DNA from: Wallemia ichthyophaga EXF-994
Taxonomy: Eukaryota; Basidiomycota; Wallemiomycetes; Wallemiales; Wallemiaceae
Direction: 5' to 3'
NCBI RefSeq assembly: GCF_000400465.1
Contig: NW_008806287.1
Location: 124,001 to 188,000 of the forward strand
DNA: 64,000 nt
In this document: in pieces, positions 24,625-37,369 of the stretch
Numbering within the stretch: the first letter of the stretch is position 1
Layout of the letters: every line of letters begins with the position of its first letter
Notes under the pieces: model-generated
The model's input: the letters and a program-made list of their open reading frames with translations, nothing else
Database searches by the model: none
Told to the model about the DNA's origin: nothing
Made by a program: the position numbers and the translations under genes

Positions 24625-25606
24625 ATGTCAAAACCCAGAATTTTGGGTGAGTCTGACAACAATTGTCGCGTTGAAATAGCTGATGATACAAGTGTTACAC
24701 GGATGTTTGTGAATGTTGCACAAGTTTTGGATACAGCTAATTTTTATAGACACTCAATCAGCTTACATATTATCAAAGAAGATTGGCGCAATAAGGAAGG
24801 CTGTGAGTGTTTTTACGCGTCTATAAACCATTTCTCATTCTTTAAAGCTCAAAGATAGCTGTGATTTGCACTTCATTGACGGTCCCTTGGAATTAGATAA
24901 GACTGATATGCCTAACGCTGAAATGTACGATAGTATGTTTGTGGATTCAGCTCCAAGAGCTTGGTATGTCCTTAGACATAATCACAAGACCGATAACATG
25001 GACTGTGGGTTCCGTTCCGAGATGCGATCATGCATTAATTAAATTCAGTCAAGTATTTTGAAAAGTCTTGGACCTTTCTAAAGGAATTACTATCGGAAAA
25101 CAAGTACGATGGCATCTTTGGCTTCAGTCAAGGTGCGGGCTTCGCAGCTGCCCTAGCAGGTGTACTGGCAAACCCAGACTCAAAACCTGAATTTAAAGGT
25201 GTGCATCCACCTTTCAAGTTCTGTATCACTGTTGGTGGCTTTAAAGTCGTCGACAAGGCGTACGAAGATATTTATCCCCTTCCGAGGTCCGGTGAAAAAA
25301 CTCACTTCTTGCACGTGACGGGCGAAAACGACATGATAGTTACGCCAGAAAGAAGTGCAACTCTCATTGACAATAGCCCAAATTGTCGCCTTGAAAAACA
25401 CCCGGGTGGTCACTGTGAGTTGAACGTGAATCACATGGATTTTGTTGACGATGAACATAGTCGTGCCATCAAGTGCTCCTTGGCGCCACTTCTTTGTTAG
25501 GTACATTAGTAGCTTCACAGAAGGCGGTGATCAGGGTAACGTTGTTGGACCTCAACCCACTCCGGAAGCTGTGGTTGTAAAGTCACTTCAGGGCAAATCT
25601 CTCTAG
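24625..25606 (+). CDS. FSH1: FSH1-family serine hydrolase (alpha/beta fold)
   Basis: Splicing four short introns before 25070 and one near 25400-25450 gives a continuous FSH protein. It reads MSKPRIL, then VLHGYTQSAYILSKKIGAI, CDLHFIDGPLEL, and the nucleophile elbow FGFSQGAG. The aspartate strand HVTGENDMIVTP follows, then the histidine motif HPGGHFVPS. The Ser-Asp-His triad is therefore complete. FSH hydrolases are related to dihydrofolate-reductase-fused esterases and human OVCA2; their physiological substrates are poorly defined. Unspliced, the 5' part reads as unrelated frames, so the intron model matters. The C-terminus ends LQGKSL. Confidence 0.88.
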
Positions 25607-25700
25607 GTAACGGAAATACCTAATTGATAGAATAAGGACTATATCTGAAATATTCACTACATATATATCAACTTCGTACAAATTATATCCGTAACTGGGT

Positions 25701-27210
<1,510 letters not shown>

Positions 27211-27380
27211 ATTAAATTGATTACGTAGTTGGTGTGAAAGGGTTACTAGCCCCAATTTACATTTAACATCATGTATAAAATTGTTACTTTCGTTTAAACA
27301 GACTTTCCAAATTTCTTTTATTTGTATGTTTGTGTGTTCCCCTGGATGATCACTTCACTTAAGATTGATTGCTGGGTTCC

Positions 27381-28161
27381 TTACTCTTTTTCTGAGAGGT
27401 ACGCTTTGCGATTATACGTTGCTTGATCTCTAAGCCATTGCCTGTAAGACTTCAAGCTTACAATAGACTCGCCGTAGTAATCTAACTATGTAAGCTTGTG
27501 CAATGAGACAATAAATTGCACCCACCAGGAACTGGATTTTGAACTGATTGTCTTGCAGGATCTACCCTCTTCTTCATAACTGCAGTTGTAAACATTTACC
27601 ACCTCTAAACTATTAAATGCACTCACTATGATGGAAAAATAGTCTCTCTTTGATCTCATACTCAGGTAATTTTGACTTATGTAGGAATTTCCAGATGGAA
27701 GTACCTAAAGATGGACCAGTTAACCATCCAAGTGCGCCACATCCCATCTATTTTTGTCAAATGATCCAAATTTAGAGGATAAAGACTCACTGATGCAATC
27801 GAGTAAACCCAAATTGCTTCAATACCTGACGATTGTTATTCCTGCTAGACTAAATAACGTAAACAAACCAAATATGACTTGATTAGGATCAAACGAAGAA
27901 AAGTAGCTTGCACCACCAAAGAAACCACCTAAGGTGGTTGGTATGCTAGCTATAGCGTCATATCTGTCTAGTTAAGGTATTAAATATAAGCCAATAACCC
28001 TATAAAGGCTCCTTACGACGAGATTTCCGTATATTCAAGAAATCCTCCCAATTGAGTGGTTCAACGCCTTGTAAAGCAGAATCTTGATTATTATTGGGCG
28101 CAGTAAACGATCTAACTAAATAATTTTTATTCGAACTGTTTAATATTCTCCTCGATAACAT
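27381..28161 (-). CDS. PAM17: TIM23 import-motor component PAM17
   Basis: PAM17 is an inner-membrane subunit of the presequence translocase motor. The start at 28159-28161 gives the basic presequence MLSRRILNSSNKNYLVRSF. Conserved blocks follow: LNWEDFLNIRKSRR, two membrane segments (SIPTTLGGFFGGASYF and the IASMGCGALGWLTGP region) and the C-terminal DYYGESIVSLKSYRQWLRDQ. The protein ends AYLSEKE. Introns near 27500, 27590, 27760, 27830 and 27980 are short. The gene is divergent from ISY1 with 26 bp between start codons. Confidence 0.88.
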
Positions 28162-28187
28162 TTTGATGGTAAACTTCAACAACCAAC

Positions 28188-29089
28188 ATGGTGAGAGTGA
28201 TTCATTCAATTTAAATATAAAAATTAAGTTTCCTTCAGGCTAGAAATTCTGAGAAATCTCAATCAATGCTCTTCAGGTTTAGAGAGGCTAAACTGAGTGA
28301 GATGGGAATGTCTACACGTTTTACTCGCAGGCCAAAAATGGTTTCACTAGTCACTTCAATTAGAGACTGTGAACGTTTTAGAGGTGAAATTCTTAAAGAG
28401 ATTAGTAGAAAGGTCGATAAGATTCAAGACGCTGGCTTAACAGATTACGAAGTTAGGGATCTCAACGATGAGATCAACGGTTTGCTCAGAGAGAAATCAA
28501 ATTATGAAAGGCAAATAGTTTCACTTGGTGGTGCTAATTATAGAAGAGCTGGTGTCATGTTGGATGAATCTGGTAAAGAAATTCCAGGTACTCGCGGTTA
28601 CAAGTACTTTGGACGTGCAAAAGATCTCCCTGGCGTTAAAGAGCTTTTTGAACGTACAGATATGGATGAAGAAGCTGAGGATGATATATATAAGCCATTC
28701 ACTGATCAAGGACCTGATTACTTTGGTGACACAACCGAATTTAACCATGAGTTGCTTGAATACGAACACGATTTAGAAAAAAAATGTGAGTTTACGTAAT
28801 GCCATTTTCTCTTACCTCCCTAACATATACAGCCCATCAAAACGCAGTAGAGAGATTGAAAGTAGTTCTAAACACCCCAGACGTGCAAAATGAAGCGTAC
28901 AGTCATCACAAACCGCGACCGCTTCAAGCACTTATGGAGATCGCAAAAGAGAACAAGTTGAATAGCGTTCATTCCGACTTTATTGAAGATGAATATCTAG
29001 AGCCACCGCGATTGCCAACAAAGGAAGAGACTGACAAAGCCTTACTTGATATACGCAAACAATCATTAATGTCTGAATACGGAATTTGA
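28188..29089 (+). CDS. ISY1: Pre-mRNA splicing factor ISY1
   Basis: ISY1 is a component of the Prp19/NTC spliceosome complex. The first coding exon is only the ATG (28188-28190). A 48-nt intron (28191-28238, GTGAGA...TTCAG) follows, and the protein then reads ARNSEKSQSMLFRFREAKLS, the exact family N-terminus. A second intron at about 28785-28832 joins EHDLEKK to HQNAVERLK. Other conserved blocks are RDLNDEINGLLREKSNYERQ, GGANYRR, GYKYFGRAKDLPGVKELF and the C-terminal RLPTKEETDKALLDIRKQSL. The protein ends SEYGI. It is divergent from PAM17. Confidence 0.93.
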
Positions 29090-29144
29090 TGTACTAATTT
29101 ATAAATACTGTTGTAATGCTCTATCTTGATTACTTACTTTCATC

Positions 29145-30216
29145 ATGCCTAAGAGACATAAGCAATCTGCGATACACGAAGCTGCTGTCGAAGATGAAAG
29201 TATTGGAGGTATTAACGACCCCGGTAAACGTGAAGCTGCCGGTGAAAGACGTCGTCTTATCGAAATTGATCCTTCTAGTACTCTCAAGGCAAATAAGAAG
29301 AAGCTCAAAGAAAAAGTAGACGCCCATAAAGTTGATCTTCTCGGTAAACGTAAAAGAAAGTCCAAGAAGTGGGTCAGAGATGTTGACCCTAACGTCTTGA
29401 TCGACGATAATGCTGCAGAAAACTCCAATAAACGTAAGTTGATGTTAAGAGTACTTTATTCTTATTGACATTCAGTAGTTCCATCTGCTGTACGTGTGGA
29501 TATTTCATCACTTTAACAAAACGTTAAGAGCTCCTTTAGAGTGTCATGAAAATGATATACAGCCATACGGCTAACTACTATAAAGGTAAAGGTATTCTCG
29601 GTGAAGGTAGCGACAATGGTAGTGATAACGACAGCGATGAAACAAATAATGATATTGATATAGGCAGTAGTAATAAAGACCTTAATCAAGGCCTTATCCA
29701 AGACAACAATCAAAGCAATGATGAAAATAACAATCACGTCGATCCAACGCCAGTCCCACGACAGGACATGTCTTACGCTTTCGATGGTACATCTTTAGTC
29801 TGCCTTGGTGAGCTAATACTAAAACAATTTCTCACAATCCTAACCAACCTCTCACAGGCCTTCTTTTCGAAGAATTGATTGTACACTACACCAGAGACCT
29901 CATCGATGAGGATATCGATGTCGCTAGAGAAGAACCAGAGGATTTATCCGGCTTAAATGATAACACGCCGCAAGCTTCCGAAAATATCATAGCTACAAAT
30001 GCGAGTACATCTCACCAAATTAACGCAAAATCAAAAAAGAAGTCTACCAATAAGCAATCAGACCAATTTATCAAGCAAAAAGCTTTAGACGACCTTTCAA
30101 AAAAGAAAGTTGAACCAGACTCAGAAGATAACCTTAGTCTCGCAAGCGACCCTGACGAGAATGCACTGAAATCTAGCCCATCTATACCTTCTATTCGTTC
30201 ACCGTCGATCGGTTAA
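29145..30216 (+). CDS. Nuclear protein with RRN10-like (RNA polymerase I UAF) segment
   Basis: Exon 1 starts MPKRHKQSAIHEAAVEDESI and is Lys/Arg-rich (LLGKRKRKSKKW). I model an intron after NSNK, and a second of about 50 nt (GTACGT...CTTTAG, near 29490-29540) leading to VMKMIYSHTANYYKGKGI. The central block FDGTSLVCLGLLFEELIVHY, completed across an intron near 29809-29857, resembles the Rrn10 segment of the yeast UAF complex (FDETSL..LGLL.E pattern, from memory), preceded by a matching HxYxxxYY helix. The C-terminus is low-complexity and Lys/Ser/Asp-rich. The UAF role is tentative, and the exon boundaries around 29480-29560 are uncertain. Confidence 0.5.
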
Positions 30217-30530
30217 CCTTAACGATATCAACAGGTATCATAGAAGTCTATTTATCCGTATCCAGAAGTCTGTATATCACCGCCATTATACTGTACTTGG
30301 TGAAACGACGTGTAACAATCAAGTATTAAAGATGTATACTGTCAGCTTACTCAAATTTACTCGTACAAGCGTTAACGCGTCGAGAAGAAAGACTAGGAGG
30401 AGAAATGATTAAAGATAAAGAGAGAAAAAGCTCGAATGTTTCAAGCACAGCCTGAATATGAAAACAAGACGATGACTACACTTGACCTTATGATCTCGTT
30501 AGCAACACTTCGGAGTCAACTTACATAAGA
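30217..30530. other. Convergent intergenic region
   Basis: This 314-bp AT-rich gap lies between two convergent genes. I see no open frame, tRNA or box-type RNA signal. It presumably contains the two 3' UTRs. Confidence 0.5.
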
Positions 30531-32069
30531 CTAACCTTTAATGTCAACCTTTACGTATCTGGACACTTGACTCAGAAGTATTGGATGAACATCTTTACAA
30601 AGAAGCACCTTTTCATGATCTGGTGGCACGCCATTGTTTGTGACTCCAACGGCGCTCTTTTCGAAACAGCTAACAGCGCCGAGTTGCTTTAAAAGATCTT
30701 TTACTGCCGTAGCATTATCGAATCTAAGCTCATTCTTTATGAAGGATAATGGTATCTTTATGTAAGCCTTAGTTATCATTATCAATGCCTTCAACCTCTC
30801 TCTTTCAACGAAAGCATCAATAATGTAAGCAGACATATTTGGCGAATCTTGATATAATTTGAAGAAGAGATGATAGTTGTTAGTAACTAGTGATGAACGT
30901 ACCTTTAATGCGTGCCTTATTTCATGAGCTTCTTTCTTTTCGTTTGACAACAGTCCAACAAGTATATTCGCCGCTGACCAGTTTCTGCTATAGCATAGGT
31001 ATAGAATTTGGTAGCTTATAAACTCCAATTCGTTACCCTTAAGATTTAATTGATAAAGAGGTTGTAAATTAGCAGCGCATTGATTGTATTCACCTAAGTC
31101 GCCATTCTCTAAAGCTAGTCTTGCGTGTATTTCGTAGACTTGTACTGTGAAATCGTTCTTGATCCGTTGTACAGTAAGGTCTTGTCGAAGTGATTTGAAC
31201 TGGTCACATATATAGTTATAATCTCTGTCCTGCCGCCATTTTCTCTTAAGGTGATCAAGCGTCTTCTTCAAAACAGGTAAAGGGCGTATTGTGGCTGGAT
31301 CAGGTGCGGATGTTAGTCTGAGATACTGTTTCTCTAGTGAATCTGATAAGCCGACGATAGTGTGTTGATCCCAGTCAATCACATTTGGATCAGGCTCGCT
31401 TGTATTACCTCTGTTTATCCATTTATTTGCCTTTGGTGGCATTTTCACGGTAGCTGGGTTGGTGTAAGTTGATGGTATAGTCGCACCCTCAAATCTCTTT
31501 GCTCTTTTAACGCGCATATCCTCATCGTCATCAACGGTGAACCCCTTTGACTTCTTTGGTTGTGATGACTTCTTAGTAGCTTGATTGTTCCTGGGATAAG
31601 CGTGTCAGAAGTAGACAGTTTGTCGAGTGATTTGCTCACTTTTTCCGTTTCATCGGCTGTTGCGCCTGCTGAGGACTTATTTGAATGCCATTTGAGGCAG
31701 CAGTACCAATCGCGGCTGCGTAGGAACCAGTTGGAGGAGGTAGAGAATTTTGAAGGCTAATAGCTTATAAGAAAGGATCAGCGGTTGGTTGTACACTCAC
31801 GACGGTATACGCTGTGCCATCCAATTCGTAGTCCACAATCTACCTTCAACGTACGCACTGAGACGTTATATATGTCAGATACATATAACAACTCCAGTCC
31901 ACGCCATACCGCTGAATCATTTCCTTTAGCTCGAGATTCACTTTGACCTTGTTGCTATCGTTAGCCTGTGACAACACGTTCTCAACGAAATTTCTAAATT
32001 TTCTTATTAATTGAATGATTATCTTATTCTCATTTTATACCTTAAAGCTGGTGGCCAACTCGATGACAT
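30531..32069 (-). CDS. THP3: SAC3/GANP-domain protein, THP3/LENG8 type
   Basis: THP3 couples mRNA elongation, export and splicing together with Csn12. The start at 32067-32069 gives MSSSWPPALRNFVENVLSQ after a 45-nt intron. Successive short introns then give AYVEGRLWTTNWMAQRIPS (the LENG8-type LWTTxW motif), a proline/glutamine linker, and the basic KKSSQPKKSKGF region. The long last exon contains WDQHTIVGLSDSLEKQYLRL, TSAPDPATIRPLPVLKKTL, FKSLRQDLTVQRI and the SAC3 helical repeats through VYEIHARLALENGD. The C-terminus is KVDIKG. The order matches the family, and no motif is missing. Confidence 0.85.
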
Positions 32070-32155
32070 TATTCCCCTTTATATCTCGTGATGGTGTCAG
32101 TTCAAGGTGCAATTTACTGCTTAAAATACATTTAATTTACATTCTCTATACGTTA

Positions 32156-34048
32156 TCATCTTAGTACTATTGGTGGTGCAAGCGTTGGTATCTCTCCCCA
32201 AGAGAATTGCTCATCTTTAAATGCCTTTTGAAATTGTTCAGGTAGTTCTTCTAGAGAAGGCGCAAATCGAGCTGATTGATCTACTTCCTCTGGCCTCTGT
32301 TCCCTGCTTGGCACTCCAAACGCGCTAGTTCCTATACTATGCCCAAATACTGTCTCCTGCTGACTAGCTGCTGGTTGTCCAAACGCTGATGGGCGTCCAA
32401 ATGCAGAGGGTTGATCAAGCGTCGAAGAAACGGGAGCTGGTGCTGGAGTTGTCGCTGGAGGTGCTACTGCAGGCGTATCAAATGAAGGTTTAAGTGAAAA
32501 AGCACTAGTAGGTGCTGGTGCAGACGTTTGTCCGAATGCACTTTGCCCAAACGAGCTAACTGGGGTCGATTGTTGTCCAAACGCATTATTGCCCCCACTA
32601 CCGCTTTGAGAAGTGTCATTGAATGCATTGTTCGATGAAGTACTGCTCTGACCAAAGGCGCTTGGTTGTGAGGTTTGTCCAAATGCAGATTGACCAAACG
32701 CTAAGCCAGTACCTCCACTGCCTCCTCCACCGCCGAATGCTCCGAATCCAGTCGACGCAGCCGGTGTGGTCCCGCCAAATGCCGATGAACCTGTACTAGA
32801 CTGACCGAATGCGTTTGTCTGACCAAAGGCGCTTGAAGGCGTCGTGCTTTGGCCGAACGCATTACTTGTAGGAGCACTGTTTTTTTGACCAAAAGCGTTG
32901 GTAGGTGTTGCGCTCTGGCCAAACACACTTGTTGAAGGCGTGGAAGTGGATCCAAATGCGCTTTTAGGCTCTGAAGATGCACCAAACGCTGGTTTAGACT
33001 CAGCAAACGCCCCAAAGCCACTTGAAGGTGCACTGGTTAGTGCAGATGCTCCAGATGCTCCGCCACCAAACGAATTTGGCTGTCCAAATGCACTGTTACT
33101 CGCAGGCGTTGCCGACTGTCCGAAAGCACCTTGAGTTGAGCTTCCAAACGCGCTTTGCTGAGATATAGATCCGAATGCATTCGATGAAGGCTTTGAAGAT
33201 GAGAAAGCACCAAAACCGCTCGACGGGGCACCAAAACCATTTGCAGTCGATCCACCAAACGCTGAAGATCCAAATGCTGGTTGGCTGGGCTGCGCACTTT
33301 GCCCGAATGCTGAAGTTGATGCTGCTGTTGTTGCTGATGGCTTAAATGCACTGTTCGCTGGTATCTGGCCCTTGAGCTTGGCATTAATATGCTTATGCGC
33401 GTCAAAGCTGTTTCTAGCCGCACTTTCAAATAACTGTAAGCATTTGGCTGTCTGTGATTCTTCGTATTGCACCTGATCAATACTATTAGCTCTATCTTTT
33501 TAGCGCCTTCAGTGTACTGCACTTACGTATTGTTGAGGGTTGCCAGACGCGTTCGCCTGGACAAACTTAAGACGCAACTCTTCAGGCGACTCGTCTAGCT
33601 CCAATATGAGATTAGGTTCCTCCTTCGCTGGCCCATAACTTGTAAGGGGATAAATCGGGCGCTCATCAACTAAATCGTGTCTGATTGATTCGGCACTAGT
33701 AGTTGTGAGATTTACGTAATCAAATCTCTGATACGCACCTTGAAGCGCTCTCGTTCTTGCGCGCAGAATTTGTATTACCAGAAGCAAATGACGAGTTACT
33801 AAAGTTGCTGAAACCGCCTTGTCTACTTCCAGCAGCTAGAATATGTCAGCCAGTTAATTACTTGCTCTTTGTAACCCACTTTGCTCTCCAGGATGTTGAT
33901 TTTTGCAGTTGCTACCAAACCGGCATCTAATATGCAGTGTCAGTCACTGATCACAATGTCCTTGATAACGCACGCTCCACGTAAAAAATACTGGCAAACT
34001 ACCTGTGACTTTGTCAGATCGTTCACTATGATTTCAGAGCCGTACCAT
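32156..34048 (-). CDS. NUP42: FG-repeat nucleoporin with N-terminal CCCH zinc finger (NUP42/NUPL2)
   Basis: Cytoplasmic-face pore protein that helps Gle1/Dbp5 release mRNA. I favour a start codon that is its own exon (34046-34048). A 43-nt intron (34003-34045) follows and the protein then reads VVCQYFLRGACRFGSNCKN, a C-x7-C-x5-C-x3-H finger at the exact N-terminus as in NUPL2. An alternative ATG (MKYYSFCTLDLDN) would add about 36 residues. The middle has the conserved LTTTSAESIRHDLVDERPIY and PEELRLKFVQA blocks. Then come about 300 residues of AFGQS/SAFG repeats, and a C-terminal segment ending IPTLAPPIVLR. Confidence 0.88.
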
Positions 34049-34189
34049 TTCCGAAGATGATTGTCCAGGTCCAAAGTGCAAAATGAGTAGTATTTCATAT
34101 CAAAAGTGTGTAATGATATTACCTTTATCTGAAGACTATCTTGATGTTAATATATGAGGGAAAAATTAAAAGCAAATTATAAAAAGATG

Positions 34190-34276
34190 TCCTCCCACCC
34201 AGAATCGAACTAGGAACCTCAAGATGTGCTAGGTTTCAATTACAGTCTTGCGCTCTGCCAATTGAGCTATAGGAGG
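34190..34276 (-). tRNA. tRNA-Tyr (GTA) with 14-nt intron
   Basis: Read on the minus strand, the acceptor CCTCCTA pairs with TGGGAGG (C1-G72, discriminator A, as expected for eukaryotic tRNA-Tyr). The D arm is GCTCAATTGGCAGAGC. The anticodon stem CAAGA/TCTTG encloses CT-GTA-A. A 14-nt intron (34226-34239) sits after position 37, and the T arm is CCTAGTTCGATTCTGGG. Exonic length is the standard 73 nt. A TTTTT Pol III terminator follows at 34185-34181, after a CATC trailer. It sits head to head with nothing obvious; the NUP42 start is about 140 bp away. Confidence 0.96.
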
Positions 34277-34663
34277 CTATAATTGAAATCTAAAATAAAA
34301 CAAAGGTATCAAATTATCTGTCCAGAACGTATACGAGTTCTTCAAACCGCAATTGACTACGTACCAAAGATACTCCGTTGGTTCAATGTAATTGAGAACC
34401 ACCAACAATTTACAAATTACGACGCTAGTCAAGAAACGCTCCCAGTAAATTCAGCACCCCCTTTGACTCCTCATGCTTTAAGAACTATTTATGGACGCTG
34501 TTTAAACAATTATTGTCTTAACAATATATTTAGATTTCATCATCATCAAATTTATCCCATAACGACGCTTTCCAACATTAGTTGATTATCAGGATGATCT
34601 TCAGCTCGCTGAGATATTATTAAAGTTGTTTTGTAAGCAATTTTCGGACACAATTCTCATTGA
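34277..34663. other. Gap between tRNA-Tyr and retroelement remnant
   Basis: Open frames exist here (for example 34283-34585) but lack an ATG start and any recognisable motif. I see no gene I can support. The stretch may be part of the same decayed element as the next feature. Confidence 0.4.
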
Positions 34664-34960
34664 AATCCTAATTGTAGTAAATTTGCTTTCCCTACTGCCA
34701 AGTCTTACCGATTCCGATTCAAACTGTCAGATTCACCACTTTGCAGCAAGTGCAATGAAGTAGACAGTATCACACACAGGATTTTCAGATGTAGGAAGTT
34801 CGATCAAGCAAGATTATCGTTGAGGAGGAGGACATATGGAATGGGGTTAAGGTTCGAGATGAAATATATGCTTTCAAACGAAGAAGTTCTCAAAGCTCTC
34901 TACGAGTTCTTCAAAAACCAGCTCAGCACCCAACCGCGCACCTCCGTTAGCTCCACGTAG
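34664..34960 (+). pseudogene. Remnant of a retrotransposon reverse-transcriptase C-terminus
   Basis: This stop-to-stop frame of 98 codons has no start. It contains YRFRFKLSDSPLCSKC, then THRIFRC and KFDQARLSLRRRT. The arrangement S-x-x-C-x2-C...H-x4-C followed by an Arg/Leu helix is typical of the zinc-binding end of non-LTR (LINE-type) reverse-transcriptase/RNase H polyproteins. A helical tail (LSNEEVLKALYEFFKNQL) follows. No reverse-transcriptase catalytic domain is visible upstream, where other frames contain stops, so this is a fragment. It lies about 390 bp from tRNA-Tyr, a common neighbourhood for retroelement insertion. Confidence 0.5.
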
Positions 34961-35424
34961 TTACCTCCCAATTGCGGCACACGTGCCAAGAATTGCATTC
35001 CTCTGAGTCACTACAATCATCAGCTTTCGATACACAAGAAGTATAGATAGGCGAAGATTATTAATCGTTGTAACGCTTTTGACTATATATTATTATTTCT
35101 ACCTATCATCTCCAGATCGAGAATGTGCACTACATAACATGATTTCTATCCAACAAATAATGGCCAAATTAATCAATGAAAGATTGAAACTCTGAATACA
35201 AAAAGCAAACAGACAGATAAAAGGCGAAACTATGTACCGTTCTCGAAAAATGCATACATGTGGCAAAACAAACATGGCCACACAGGTTAAGCAGAATGGG
35301 ATTAGACAACAAAACCTAATTCTATTGCTTACATATGATAATTATTATATACAGATATCGGTTCTAACATAGGCTTACTGTCTTTAGGCAAGTCAACTAT
35401 GACATAATGGCAAAGTGAAGAAAC
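34961..35424. other. Intergenic region upstream of the VPS4 3' end
   Basis: AT-rich, with no supported gene or RNA. It likely holds the VPS4 3' UTR plus residual element sequence. Confidence 0.4.
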
Positions 35425-37062
35425 TCACTCTCCGCTTTCGTTTGTGAACTCCATATGTTTGCGGATATCTTCATCCGAGACGGTCGGTCGAGTGCTATTG
35501 ACGGCTTTAATGAAATCGTTGAGGGAGAGGTCAGGTTCGAGCAATTCTTCAGAGTCGATGGTAGACCAACCACCTTCAAAGGCGTGTGGATCACCGGGTG
35601 AACAAGGAGTCAGCTTTCTAATTGAGTTTCCACTCTCGTCGTTGACATGTACCTCCTTGAAGTGAGTTGCAGAGAGTACCTTTCGTACAGGTTGCATCAA
35701 CGCGTCTCTCACGACGATGGCTATATCGGAACCAGAATAGCCTTCAGTCTTTTCGCCTAACAATCTGTAATCTTTTTGAGTCAACTTGCATGGAGTTTCA
35801 CCGACATTCAACCTAAACATCTCCTTTCTAGCCTCTGGTTCAGGTAGTGGTATATAGATTCTTTTCTCAAATCTTCTCTTTATAGCAACATCTAAAGACC
35901 ATGGTATATTGGTTGCACCGAGGACTAAAACCCCGTTGTCATCATTTCCTACGCCATTCATTTGAACGAGGAATTCAGTCTTAATTCTTCTGCTTGCCTC
36001 AGATTCACCTTCACCTCTGGTGCCAGCCAAACTGTCAACTTCATCGATGAAGATGATGGATGGTTTGTTTTCCCTGGCCATAGCGAAGAGATTTTTTACT
36101 AATCTTTCAGATTCGCCCATCCATTTGCTGACCAGATCTGAGGAGGAAACGCTAAAGAAGGTTGACTTGGATTCAGTGGCTACTGCTTTTGCGAGGTAAG
36201 ATTTACCAGTACCTGGTGGACCAAATAGTAAGATACCGCTGAGAGGTCATGAGGGAGTGGGGTGATTAAAGAGAGACCAACTCACCGCCAAGGTTTGCGG
36301 TTACCTTTGAAGAGATGAGGGAACTTTATCGGTAAGATGACAGCTTCTTTGAGAGCCTCTTTTGCAACTTCGAGACCAGCGACGTCATCCCAGCTAACGT
36401 TTGGTGTTTCATGTAGAATTGAGCCTTTGTATTGTTAATGTGGGTAATAAGGATGTCAAGCCACGCTCACTTGATAATCCAGCGCGTAATTTCTTAGTCT
36501 CAGCGTCATCGTTTTCGGCCTCTTTGTTACTAAATCGACGCGTTAGACCGTGGTTTAAGGGGAGGAGAAAGGACGTACGGTTGACCAGAATTAGCACTGG
36601 CAGTGTTAGTAGAACCAAGTGGTTGCTTCTTGTTTTCATCACTTTTAGCAATATGCTGGGAGAATGAGTGAGGAAGGAGAGAGAAAAAGTAGGAAATCAC
36701 CTGCTTGAGCTTCTCTGCTCTTGTGATGTAATCAACGAGTTTACCACGTATCATTGTCTTTAAAGAAGGGTTCTTTTCGTCTGAGTGGGATTGAGTTGGC
36801 AGTGTGGCTATGAATTACTTGAGACGCACATTTCAAAGCCATCATAAAGTAATCCAAGGCATTTAAATAGAGTCTCAAGGCCTCAGCGTAGTTTGTCTTT
36901 ACATCCTCTTCAATCGCCTGGGATTGGTTAGACTGTGGTCTATTAAGCGTGTGTTGATTATTACATTAGAAACCAAGTCAATGGCTTTCTAGTCGCTTTA
37001 TTAGAATATTTCAAGTCCCCGACTAGCACACGCACATCAAGGAAATTTGAATTGGATGTCAT
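35425..37062 (-). CDS. VPS4: ESCRT-III disassembly ATPase VPS4
   Basis: AAA ATPase that recycles ESCRT-III at endosomes and other membranes. The first two coding exons are small (27 and 24 nt) and splice to [20 protein letters not shown]. The MIT domain [20 protein letters not shown] follows. The AAA domain has [17 protein letters not shown] (Walker A), [10 protein letters not shown] (Walker B), [20 protein letters not shown] (sensor/arginine fingers) and the VPS4 C-terminal helix region with [17 protein letters not shown]. It ends TNESGE. At least six short introns are present. All catalytic residues are intact. Confidence 0.94.
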
Positions 37063-37369
37063 TGTTGATTTGATAGTGAATTCGAAATCTTTATAAGGAA
37101 ATATAAAAGTTTTAATTTATTTAACTAACACATTACAATATACCAAGCGTGCACAGCTAGCAATCCCATCCAGCCAGCCGGCTAATCACCCACAGCGACC
37201 ACTTGGGAATTTAAATGGATCAAGTAATAAACAGCACCACTGAGTACGCTCTACAGCTCCTTAATACCTTATAAGCTTAATTTATTTAAATTTTCTAATT
37301 TGTAAATTTTGATAGACGCTGACGCTCATCCTGAATTCCTTCTCGTTAGCAACGCTGTGTTTTTGAAAA
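37063..37369. other. Divergent promoter region VPS4/RPS27
   Basis: At 307 bp this is the widest divergent promoter in the window, consistent with a highly expressed ribosomal protein gene on one side. It has AT-rich tracts (around 37095-37140 and 37270-37315) but no motif I can name. Confidence 0.5.

Noticed and set aside
34036..34100. Longer NUP42 start (MKYYSFCTLDLDN)
   Set aside because: It adds 36 residues not seen in the family, whereas the ATG-only exon puts the zinc finger at the normal N-terminus. Kept as an alternative only.
34283..34585. 100-codon open frame after tRNA-Tyr
   Set aside because: It has no ATG start, no motif and no clear splice partner; kept only as possible element debris.
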